Under the pieces are notes generated by a model. It was not told where the DNA came from and searched no databases. It was given only the letters and a program-made list of their open reading frames with translations. Below are positions 26,068-33,065 of a stretch of 43,477 bases of DNA, piece by piece. The position numbers and the translations under genes were made by a program. The stretch covers positions 1 to 43,477 of the forward strand of contig CABUPM010000007.1 in assembly GCA_902493345.1 (NCBI GenBank), in the 5' to 3' direction. This stretch comes from an uncultured Eubacteriales bacterium. GTDB taxonomy: Bacteria; Bacillota; Clostridia; Lachnospirales; Bianqueaceae. Each line of letters starts with the position of its first letter. Position 1 is the first letter of the stretch.

Positions 26068-26096
26068 ATCATATCAGATTTTACAGAAAAACGCAA
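26068..26096 (-). promoter_or_regulatory. promoter of the melA operon
   Basis: On the minus strand: TTGCGT (complement of 26091-26096), a 17-bp spacer and TATGAT (complement of 26068-26073), with extended -10 TGA. It gives a leader of about 50 nt. Confidence 0.72.
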
Positions 26097-26135
26097 GAGA
26101 AAAAGAAAAAATTGGCATGGATTAGCCTAAAAACT

Positions 26136-26152
26136 ATTACAAAAGTATTACG
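26136..26152 (-). promoter_or_regulatory. WalR-like box upstream of the CHAP hydrolase gene
   Basis: Read on the minus strand: CGTAAT, 5 bp, TGTAAT (complement of 26136-26152). This fits the WalR/YycF direct repeat TGTWAH-N5-TGTWAH with one mismatch. It ends 25 bp before the -35 of a secreted wall-hydrolase gene, the type of gene WalR controls in Bacillus. The reverse orientation relative to the gene lowers confidence. Confidence 0.35.
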
Positions 26153-26177
26153 AAACGTGTAAAATATTAAAAAGTTG

Positions 26178-26206
26178 TTGACAAACCAAAGGAAAAGTGT
26201 TACAGT
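26178..26206 (+). promoter_or_regulatory. promoter of the CHAP hydrolase gene
   Basis: TTGACA (26178-26183, perfect), a 17-bp spacer and TACAGT (26201-26206) with extended -10 TGT. Confidence 0.82.
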
Positions 26207-26247
26207 ATATCCAGGCTTTTTTAGAAGCAGAGAAAGGAAGTTTGAGC

Positions 26248-27660
26248 ATGAAGAAGATAGCTAAGGTTGCCGTATCATTTTGCCTAGCGTTTGTATTGCT
26301 GGTCGCGAGTCTTCCCGCGATGGCGGTGCATGCGGAATCTGCATTTGTTCCAAGGACGGAGACCCCCAGCAGTGACAACCCCTACTATTTCAGTGATTTG
26401 AATCTGTATTACAGGTACGGATATGGGATGCCCAACTGCACGGCCTACGCGTATGGCCGTATTTATGAGATTTTAGGACATGAGCCCAATCTGAGCCGGT
26501 GGAATGCCGGACAGTGGTGGTTTGATAATATCAACTACGGCTGGTATTCCTACGGCAGTGTGCCGAAGGTAGGTTCTGTAGTCTGTTGGGACCGTTGGGA
26601 TCAGAATACAGGACATGTCGCGGTGGTAGAGGCAGTGTACTCCAATGGTACGATTTTGATTTCCGAGTCCGCGTGGGGCGGTACGATGTTCCGTACGCGC
26701 GTGATGAATGCGGATGGTTCTGGATATCTGACGGGATACCGTTTCCTGGGATATATTTACGCATCGGAAGAGCTGGGATCCGGTACAGTACAGGAGCCGG
26801 ACAACACGGAAGATTCTGATACCGTAGTGGAGCGGCCGATGCTTGCGATCGGCAGCCGCGGAAGTTATGTAACAGAGCTGCAGCAGAAACTGTATGAGCT
26901 TGGATATATGAATACGGCGCCGGATGGTGCGTTTGGTTCCATGACGTACAGTGCGGTCCGTGTGTTTCAGACAGCCAATGGGCTGGTTGAGGACGGAATC
27001 GTAGGCCCCGCGAGCTGGGCTAAGCTCTTAAGCAGCGATGTGATCGGAGCAAGCAGCAATGGTATCGGAGAGGATCCGGAGGAGCCGAAGGAAGAGCCGG
27101 AAGTAAAGCCGACAGAGCCTTCCGTGCCGGAAGATAATACGACGGTAAGTGAATTTGATCCGGTGTCTATGCCGCTGCTGCGTTGGGGCAGCAGAAACAG
27201 TTCAGTTGTTCTTCTTCAGCAGAAGCTCAATGAAAAGGGCTATAATGCCGGAAGCGCCGATGGAATCTTTGGCGGCGGGACATACAATGCGGTTGTCGCG
27301 TTCCAGAAGGCCAATGATTTGGATGCTGATGGAATTGTAGGATATAACACCTGGAAAGCTTTGGCTGGAAACAGTGTAGAAGCGCCGGAAGAGACACCGG
27401 AGGATCCGGCAGAGCCGGAACCGGACAATTCCGCAGACGCGTTCGATCCTGCCTCGATGCCGCTCTTATACATGTGGAAGACCGGTGATAGTGTCAAGCG
27501 CCTGCAGGAGCTGCTGAATGCGGAGGGCTATAACGCGGGAACGGCGGATGGTATCTTCGGAGGGGCAACCTATAACGCGGTCATCGCGTTCCAGAAGGCC
27601 AACGGACTTGTCGCAGACGGCTATGTAGGAACCATGACATGGACTGCGCTTGCAAAATAA
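26248..27660 (+). CDS. secreted CHAP-domain peptidoglycan hydrolase with three PG-binding repeats
   Basis: A 470-residue exported protein. Its signal peptide ends near AVHAES (about 31). The CHAP amidase/endopeptidase domain (about 50-190) has catalytic Cys64 in PNCTAYAYG, His123 in TGHVAVVEA, and ISESAWGG. Three PG_binding_1 domains follow (about 205-265, 320-375 and 415-470), each with GSR/TGD..V..LQ..L and DGIFG...YNAV.AFQKAN. They are joined by acidic, Pro-rich linkers. AGAAAGGAAG sets the ATG at 26248. It probably cleaves peptidoglycan peptides during growth or separation. It is a single-gene unit with its own promoter and terminator. Confidence 0.92.
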   Translation: MKKIAKVAVSFCLAFVLLVASLPAMAVHAESAFVPRTETPSSDNPYYFSDLNLYYRYGYGMPNCTAYAYGRIYEILGHEPNLSRWNAGQWWFDNINYGWYSYGSVPKVGSVVCWDRWDQNTGHVAVVEAVYSNGTILISESAWGGTMFRTRVMNADGSGYLTGYRFLGYIYASEELGSGTVQEPDNTEDSDTVVERPMLAIGSRGSYVTELQQKLYELGYMNTAPDGAFGSMTYSAVRVFQTANGLVEDGIVGPASWAKLLSSDVIGASSNGIGEDPEEPKEEPEVKPTEPSVPEDNTTVSEFDPVSMPLLRWGSRNSSVVLLQQKLNEKGYNAGSADGIFGGGTYNAVVAFQKANDLDADGIVGYNTWKALAGNSVEAPEETPEDPAEPEPDNSADAFDPASMPLLYMWKTGDSVKRLQELLNAEGYNAGTADGIFGGATYNAVIAFQKANGLVADGYVGTMTWTALAK

Positions 27661-27678
27661 AATATAGAGAAGGTTATG

Positions 27679-27709
27679 AACCGGAGCCAAAGTTTGGCTC
27701 CGGTTTTTT
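27679..27709 (+). terminator. terminator of the CHAP hydrolase gene
   Basis: AACCGGAGCCAA (27679-27690) pairs perfectly with TTGGCTCCGGTT (27694-27705) around a 3-nt loop; T27704-27709 is the U-tract. Confidence 0.95.
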
Positions 27710-27792
27710 GTATGGGAAAACAGCGGCATGCCGGTAGGACGGAGACGCTGTCACATAGTAGTTTACCTCATGGATAAGCAGAAAACGACGCT

Positions 27793-27823
27793 TTGAGGCA
27801 GTGCGGACAAAAAAGAATATAAT
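27793..27823 (+). promoter_or_regulatory. possible promoter of the Tad operon
   Basis: TTGAGG (27793-27798) and a perfect TATAAT (27818-27823) with a 19-bp spacer, longer than the other promoters here. A weaker alternative is TATGAT at 27876-27881 with TTGGGA 15 bp upstream. The leader would run about 180 nt. Confidence 0.45.
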
Positions 27824-27832
27824 AGAAAAAAA

Positions 27833-27984
27833 CGACTTTAAGGTGGCAAGATGGTTGGGACCGGGTGAAATCGTGTATGATGTATGCGGAGTCGAAAAAG
27901 GAATAAAGGAGGGATGAGCTTAACGGAGTACTGAGTGGAACAAGATTCTTTGGCAGCGGGCGGCTTGCCGCCCGCACACTTTTT
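27833..27984 (+). promoter_or_regulatory. Tad operon leader with GC-only terminator-like hairpin
   Basis: GCGGGCGG (27956-27963) pairs with CCGCCCGC (27968-27975) around a CTTG tetraloop, then ACAC and TTTTT (27980-27984). This lies between the promoter and the first tad gene, only 35 nt before its ATG, so it could attenuate the operon. Upstream, CGACT (27833-27837) can pair with AGTCG (27890-27894), enclosing a potentially folded segment. No known riboswitch class was recognised. Confidence 0.5.
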
Positions 27985-28009
27985 AGAAGGACGGAGAGGA
28001 GACATGAGA

Positions 28010-29050
28010 ATGAACAAGCTTCCAGTCCGGATTCGGCTGAGAGATAAGGAATACGCACAAAAGATGGAAGAGTATTTGTTAGGACAGTATGGGGAACGGA
28101 TGGAGATCGGAGGCGAAGGCAGCGATAGCGTTGTCATCACCGATCAGGCGGAGGATACAGAGGGCAGCGGAATCCTTCTGAACTTCGATAACGATATGGC
28201 GGAGGGTGTCAGCGCGTACCAGAGCATGGATGAGATTGCGAGGATGGTTTTAAAACAAGGAGAGGGGCAAGGGTATGCGCAGACAGAAGAGATGCCGGAG
28301 AAACTGGAAGAGGCAGCGGGACAATACAGTAATGGACAGCCTTTTCCAGGACTTATAGGCGTTTTTTCTCCGGTTGGAGGCTGTGGGAAAACAACCTTTT
28401 CGATTGCGTACTGTGAAGCGACGGCGCAGAAGTATCCAGGAAAAAAGATACTGTACTGGAATGCGGAAGGAGCTGCGGATTGGCAGATGTTTTTCTGGAA
28501 TCCATGCCCCTATACCATGTCGGACCTGATTTATTGTCTGCTGATGGGGGAGGAGAATATGCAGGAGTACCTTCGAGAGATTGCGGTAGGGCAAGATGAC
28601 GGCACCTTCTTTATCAAGCCCTGTACATCTTTTCAGGACCTGAACGTGTTGGAAGGAGAGGAGCTGAACCGCTTGCTTAAGGTGTTGACAACGTATTTTG
28701 ACCTCGTCATATGTGATATGAATACGGCCTTCGAAAATATCAACCGGCAGATTCTGCGCTTGTCTCAGACAAGGTATTATCTGGTCAGCGATATGCCGGG
28801 GGGACGGTTGAAGCTGCAGGATTTTGCCGAGAACCTTCAGCGGCAGAACCTAACGGCAGAGTATATGGAGAAAGGGAGTACGGTGGTATGTATAGGGGAC
28901 CGCGGAGAGGAATGGAAGCTTCCGGAAGCATGGAAGGGCGCTGACAGCGTGATCCTGCCATGGTGCAGCCGATTGTTTTACGAAGAAGGAGGCCGTCTGC
29001 GCCTGAGGCGGGACAGTAATTACTATGAACGAATACGGCAGTTTGTATGA
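28010..29050 (+). CDS. tadZ: TadZ/CpaE-like ATPase of the Tad pilus
   Basis: A 346-residue MinD/ParA-superfamily protein that positions Tad pilus assembly. The N-terminal region (about 1-85) would be the degenerate receiver-like domain. The deviant Walker A SPVGGCGKTT lies at about residue 122, then YWNAEG and FDLVICDMNTAF. I chose the ATG at 28010, 8 nt after AGGAG; ATG 28004 is possible, and the GTG at 27935 is rejected because it lies upstream of the leader hairpin. It overlaps cpaF by 26 nt. Confidence 0.85.
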   Translation: MNKLPVRIRLRDKEYAQKMEEYLLGQYGERMEIGGEGSDSVVITDQAEDTEGSGILLNFDNDMAEGVSAYQSMDEIARMVLKQGEGQGYAQTEEMPEKLEEAAGQYSNGQPFPGLIGVFSPVGGCGKTTFSIAYCEATAQKYPGKKILYWNAEGAADWQMFFWNPCPYTMSDLIYCLLMGEENMQEYLREIAVGQDDGTFFIKPCTSFQDLNVLEGEELNRLLKVLTTYFDLVICDMNTAFENINRQILRLSQTRYYLVSDMPGGRLKLQDFAENLQRQNLTAEYMEKGSTVVCIGDRGEEWKLPEAWKGADSVILPWCSRLFYEEGGRLRLRRDSNYYERIRQFV

Positions 29051-30227
29051 TCCAGCGGAAGAAGATAGGTATCCGGAGCTTCGAGGAAAGATTCAGGAGA
29101 GACTGGGGCTGGAAAAGGAAGGAAGCGACATACAGGTAAAGCGGCAGATCTATGAGGTGCTCGCTGCGGAATCGCATAAGAAGTATATCCCGGTGCAAAA
29201 GAGGGTACAGATGGGGCGGAGGCTTTTTAATTCTCTGCGGAGGCTTGATGTTTTACAGCCCATGTTGGAGGATCCGGAGGTCACAGAGATTATGGTCAAC
29301 GGCCCGGAACATATTTATGTGGAGCGCCAGGGAAGGTTGTACAGAGCAAGAGCATGTTTTGAATCCCGACAGAGACTGGAAGATGTGATTCAGCAGATCG
29401 TGGGGCAGGTCAACCGGCGTGTGAATGAACTTGTGCCGATTGCGGATGCCAGACTGGCAGATGGATCCAGAATCAATGTGATCTTACCGCCGATCGCTCT
29501 GAACGGACCGATATTGACCATTCGAAAATTCCGCAGCCAGCCGATTACCTTGCAGGAGATGATTCGATGGGGAACTCTGACAGAGGAGGCTGCCATGTTT
29601 TTGCGGAAACTGGTTCGGAATCGGTACAATCTGTTTGTGTGCGGCGGAACCGGCGCGGGCAAGACGACATTGCTGAATGTGCTTGGCAATCTGATCCCGG
29701 AGGGGGAGAGAATTATTACCATTGAGGACGCAGCAGAATTGCGGCTGTCAGCGCTGGATAACGTGGTAACGCTGGAGGCTCGCAGCGGAGGGATTGACGG
29801 CAAAGGGGCGGTGACAATACGGGATCTGATCAAGACCAGTCTTCGGGCCAGGCCGGACCGGATCATTGTGGGGGAGGTGCGGGGAGCGGAAGCACTGGAT
29901 ATGCTGAGCGCGATGAATACAGGGCATGAAGGGTCCCTATCTACGGGGCACGCGAATTCTACAGAAGACATGTTGTCCAGAATCGAAACCATGGTGCTGA
30001 TGGGAGCGGAACTGCCGGTGGAGGCAATTCGTCAGCAGATCGCTTCGGCATTGGATATTTTTATTTATATCAGCCGAAGCGGGGGTGTGCGGCAGATTAC
30101 ACAGATCCAGCAAGTTTTGGGAATGGAAAACGGAAAGGTTCGGCTGCAGCCGCTGTTTGAATTGCAGGAGGGCAGGCTGTGCCGTACAACAGCGCCGCTT
30201 TACCGCAAAAAGGGAGAGATGCGATGA
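29025..30227 (+). CDS. cpaF: CpaF/TadA-family secretion ATPase
   Basis: A 400-residue hexameric type II/IV secretion-like ATPase that powers Tad pilus assembly at the membrane. The N-terminal domain shows LEDPEVTEIMVNGPEHIYVE. Walker A CGGTGAGKTTLLN is followed by IITIEDAAEL, the Asp-box, then RARPDRIIVGEVRGAEA, and the His-box STGHANS. Upstream and downstream genes overlap (26 nt and 4 nt), so it is tightly coupled to tadZ and tadB. No strong ribosome site precedes the ATG at 29025, consistent with coupling. Confidence 0.94.
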   Translation: MNEYGSLYDPAEEDRYPELRGKIQERLGLEKEGSDIQVKRQIYEVLAAESHKKYIPVQKRVQMGRRLFNSLRRLDVLQPMLEDPEVTEIMVNGPEHIYVERQGRLYRARACFESRQRLEDVIQQIVGQVNRRVNELVPIADARLADGSRINVILPPIALNGPILTIRKFRSQPITLQEMIRWGTLTEEAAMFLRKLVRNRYNLFVCGGTGAGKTTLLNVLGNLIPEGERIITIEDAAELRLSALDNVVTLEARSGGIDGKGAVTIRDLIKTSLRARPDRIIVGEVRGAEALDMLSAMNTGHEGSLSTGHANSTEDMLSRIETMVLMGAELPVEAIRQQIASALDIFIYISRSGGVRQITQIQQVLGMENGKVRLQPLFELQEGRLCRTTAPLYRKKGEMR

Positions 30228-30961
30228 AGGATTATAGAAAGTACCAGATGAATGGGAGAGAATGTCTGGCAGCGGCGGGAGCAGGTGGGAGTATAGCGTA
30301 TACCGCGGCAGCCACCTTCTTTCCGAATCTGCTGCTGAGATGGATCGTAATGCTGGTAGGCGGCGGGGCCGCCGTTCTTTTCTGGAAAAGATATCGATGT
30401 GCGCAGCAGCAAAAACGACTGCGGTATGAATTTCGAGAGTTCCTGGGAATGATGGCTGCCGTTCTGCGGGCGGGCAGATCCGTGGAGGGAGCCGTGGCTG
30501 CGGTATATGAGGACATGGAAGAGGGCGAATCCGCATTGATGTATGAAGAAGCGCGGGGAATTCTGCATGGGCTGCAGCTCCAGGTCCCGGTAGAGGAGTT
30601 ATTCCGTGAATTGGGAGAGCGCAGCGGTCTCTCGGAGATACAGGACTTTGCGGAGATCCTGTATGTCAGTAAACGCAGCCGGGGAGAACTCACGGATGTT
30701 ATGGAACATACGGTACAGATACTGGAGGATAAGATGGAGGCCGAAGAGGAACTGCGGGTAGTTCTGGCCAAGAGAAAGATGGAACAGAGGATTTTGACGG
30801 GGATGCCGTTTGGCGTGATCGCGATGCTCTTTGTCATGTCTCCGGAGTATCTGGAACCATTATATACCTATACAGAAGGACGGATTGTAATGGCGGTGTG
30901 CGCGGGGCTTATGGCAGTCAGTCTGTGGATGGCCGGCAGAATTATGAGAGTACAGATATAA
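30224..30961 (+). CDS. tadB: TadB-like type II secretion system F-domain protein
   Basis: A 245-residue integral membrane platform protein of the Tad pilus. Two N-terminal membrane segments (about 18-55) precede the cytoplasmic T2SSF domain, which has LGMMAAVLRAGRSVEGAVAAV and LYVSKRSRGELTDVMEHTVQIL. Two C-terminal segments (about 190-240) follow. The start at 30224 lies in an ATGA overlap with cpaF and has AGGGAGAG upstream. It pairs with the TadC-like protein that follows. Confidence 0.85.
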   Translation: MKDYRKYQMNGRECLAAAGAGGSIAYTAAATFFPNLLLRWIVMLVGGGAAVLFWKRYRCAQQQKRLRYEFREFLGMMAAVLRAGRSVEGAVAAVYEDMEEGESALMYEEARGILHGLQLQVPVEELFRELGERSGLSEIQDFAEILYVSKRSRGELTDVMEHTVQILEDKMEAEEELRVVLAKRKMEQRILTGMPFGVIAMLFVMSPEYLEPLYTYTEGRIVMAVCAGLMAVSLWMAGRIMRVQI

Positions 30962-32343
30962 TGCTGCGAATTGGAATCACAGTTCTACTGGTTGGGATAT
31001 GGATCGCTGCATGCTGTATGAAAGGCCAAGGAGTGCAAGAAGAAGGGAAAACACAGATGATGCTGGAGTGGTGGCTGTGGCCCTTCTATCCCGTGGGGAA
31101 GCTCTGGATTCGGATACACCGGAGACAATCGGCGCAGAATCCGTCATTGATCCGACAGCTGAAGTACTTGTATCCGGAAGTGCCGGAGGAGAAGCTGTAT
31201 CAGGAATATCGGACTCGTCTGGCAGCGCAGGTTTTTATGGGGCTTTTGCTAAGCAGCATATTTCTGACAGCAATGGGAGGGACAAAACAGTCTGCACAAA
31301 TGCATACACTGCCGCGTCCTGCCTATGGGGAAAAGGATCAAACGCAGACAATGCTTGTATCTGCAGAGGGGGAGGAAGCACAGATACGTGTCAAGGTTCC
31401 GCAGAAGGAAGTGGATAGCAGACAGGCGGAAGAGAATATCGAGTCGGCGATCCGCCAACTGGAAGAATATGTGCAGGGGATGGAGCAGCTGCAGCTGCCG
31501 GTAAAAATAGGGGACGTGACAATACAATATGAGGACACGGATGAAGTTCGGATTCGGGAGGATGGGAGCATACGGCTGATAGGAGAAGAAAGCGGTCCGT
31601 TTCGAATAACGGCGCTTCTAAGCTGCGGACCATATCATACATCGCATGATTTGGATTTTACAGTACCGGAGGCAGAAGAGGCCAGCTTCGCTCAGCAGGT
31701 GCAGGAGGCTCTGCAAGGTGCGGAATTGACGGAAGAAGCGCTGATTCTGCCGTCAGTATTGGGACAGAAACAGTTATCCTGGTATCTTTCGGAAAAGGAG
31801 TCCGAGGGGCGAAGCGGTATTTTGTTTGCGGGATTGCTGCCTGTGATACTGACGCTCGTTCGACGGTTGGAGTTAAGACAGCAGGAAAAGAAGAAAAAAA
31901 GGCAAATGGAGCAGGGCTATCCGGTGATGATTCAAAAGCTGACAGTCTATCTGGGGGCGGGACTCAGCATACAGAACGCGTGGGAGCGAATAGCCGAATC
32001 CGGTAATAGGAGGGATCCGCTGATTATGGAAATGAACGCGGCTAAAGTCCAGATGAGCAACGGTATGCCGCAGCAGGAGGCGTTACGTCAGTTTGGACGG
32101 CGGGTCCAGGATCCGCAGCTGCGCCGGTTGGCCAACATGTTATATCGAAACCTTCGAAGAGGTGACGAATTTTTGTTGGAGAGGTTAAAGGAGATGAACA
32201 GTGAGGCGTGGGAGGAGCATAAGAAAAGGGTCAGGATCCAGTCGGAGGAAGCGGAAACCAAGATGCTTGTACCGATGATTCTGATGCTGACCGTCATCCT
32301 GATGATCATTCTTACACCGGCCATGCTGACGATGAATCTGTAA
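30961..32343 (+). CDS. tadC: TadC-like platform protein with large extracytoplasmic insertion
   Basis: A 461-residue membrane protein. Two N-terminal hydrophobic segments (about 2-20 and 88-108) are followed by some 170 residues of soluble, charged, beta-rich sequence (for example QIRVKVPQKEVDSRQAEENI). A third segment (about 283-300) leads to the conserved T2SSF domain (about 310-440; VMIQKLTVYLGAGLSIQNAW and RRVQDPQLRRLANML) and the C-terminal hydrophobic pair ending MLTMNL. Typical TadC proteins are shorter and lack this inserted domain. The ATG overlaps the tadB stop by one base (TAATG). Confidence 0.8.
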   Translation: MLRIGITVLLVGIWIAACCMKGQGVQEEGKTQMMLEWWLWPFYPVGKLWIRIHRRQSAQNPSLIRQLKYLYPEVPEEKLYQEYRTRLAAQVFMGLLLSSIFLTAMGGTKQSAQMHTLPRPAYGEKDQTQTMLVSAEGEEAQIRVKVPQKEVDSRQAEENIESAIRQLEEYVQGMEQLQLPVKIGDVTIQYEDTDEVRIREDGSIRLIGEESGPFRITALLSCGPYHTSHDLDFTVPEAEEASFAQQVQEALQGAELTEEALILPSVLGQKQLSWYLSEKESEGRSGILFAGLLPVILTLVRRLELRQQEKKKKRQMEQGYPVMIQKLTVYLGAGLSIQNAWERIAESGNRRDPLIMEMNAAKVQMSNGMPQQEALRQFGRRVQDPQLRRLANMLYRNLRRGDEFLLERLKEMNSEAWEEHKKRVRIQSEEAETKMLVPMILMLTVILMIILTPAMLTMNL

Positions 32344-32355
32344 GGAGGGGACAAC

Positions 32356-32562
32356 ATGGAGCAAAGAAGGGGAATGGAGCGCCCGCATTGGCTCTGGCAG
32401 GGCTATAGGGCGATGGGTACGATTGAGGTTACGTTAATCATTATTATTCTGATCGCGTTGGTTCTGATGTTCAAAGGGACAATTGTTGATTTTGTCGCAG
32501 GGATTTTGGATGGAATAGAACTGCAGGGCGAAGATTTCGATCCGGCGCAGATCGCAAAGTAG
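32356..32562 (+). CDS. Flp1-like type IVb pilin
   Basis: A 68-residue prepilin, the probable major subunit of the Tad pilus. A hydrophilic leader of about 21 residues (RGMERPHWLWQGYRAMG) precedes the cleavage-type region MG|TIEVTLIIII and a single hydrophobic helix, then VDFVAGILDGIEL. The GTIEVTLI...LVLMFK pattern matches Flp1-like pilins of Lachnospiraceae-type clusters. The conserved Glu sits at +3 rather than +5. AAGGAGGGG precedes the ATG. It is the only obvious pilin here. Confidence 0.82.
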   Translation: MEQRRGMERPHWLWQGYRAMGTIEVTLIIIILIALVLMFKGTIVDFVAGILDGIELQGEDFDPAQIAK

Positions 32563-32563
32563 A

Positions 32564-33055
32564 ATGAAAAAGGGCTGTGCCGGTGAAATGGTATTGGAGA
32601 TGGCGATTCTGTTTCCAATCTTATTTCTGTTATGGATGGGGCTATTATATGTACTGGTCGAAATCGCGGAAAAGGGCATGACAGAGGCGATCTGCAACCG
32701 AAGCATTATGATGTGCCGGGAGCTTGAGCAAGAAAACCTGCAATCTGCGGTGGAAAACCTGGCGCGGCAGTATTGTTCTGGCTCCGGACTGCCGATCCGG
32801 TTTGTCCGGGCAGAAGTATCGGTACAGGAGGAGGTTTTTCACACACAAATCACGGTGTCTTTAGAAACGGAGAACCTTTTATGGCGGCACAGGAGCTTTT
32901 ATACGGCGCACACCGCATATATAACCGGAAATGCGGATCTGCGGAATCGGATGGATCTCATCTGGGAGGCAGGAGAAAAGCTGCCGATCGTTGGGGACGC
33001 GCTGCGAAAGTATCAGGAACAGCTCGCAAGGATTAAGGAACAATTATCGGAGTAG
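32564..33055 (+). CDS. TadE-like pseudopilin
   Basis: A 163-residue protein with an N-terminal pseudopilin signature, GCAGEMVLEMAILFPILFLLWMG: a short basic leader, Glu near +5 after Gly, and one hydrophobic helix. A soluble extracytoplasmic domain follows. TadE-type minor pilins are cleaved by the Tad prepilin peptidase and act in pilus assembly. It starts one base after the pilin gene stop. Confidence 0.78.
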   Translation: MKKGCAGEMVLEMAILFPILFLLWMGLLYVLVEIAEKGMTEAICNRSIMMCRELEQENLQSAVENLARQYCSGSGLPIRFVRAEVSVQEEVFHTQITVSLETENLLWRHRSFYTAHTAYITGNADLRNRMDLIWEAGEKLPIVGDALRKYQEQLARIKEQLSE

Positions 33056-33065
33056 GAGGAATACG

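Noticed and set aside
27914..27934. Six-codon frame MSLTEY in the Tad leader as a regulatory leader peptide
   Set aside because: AGGAGGG touches the ATG, too close for initiation, and the codons show no regulatory pattern.
27935..28009. GTG start giving tadZ 25 extra N-terminal residues
   Set aside because: It would place the GC hairpin and T-run inside the coding region. ATG 28010 has a well-spaced AGGAG site and a sensible N-terminus.
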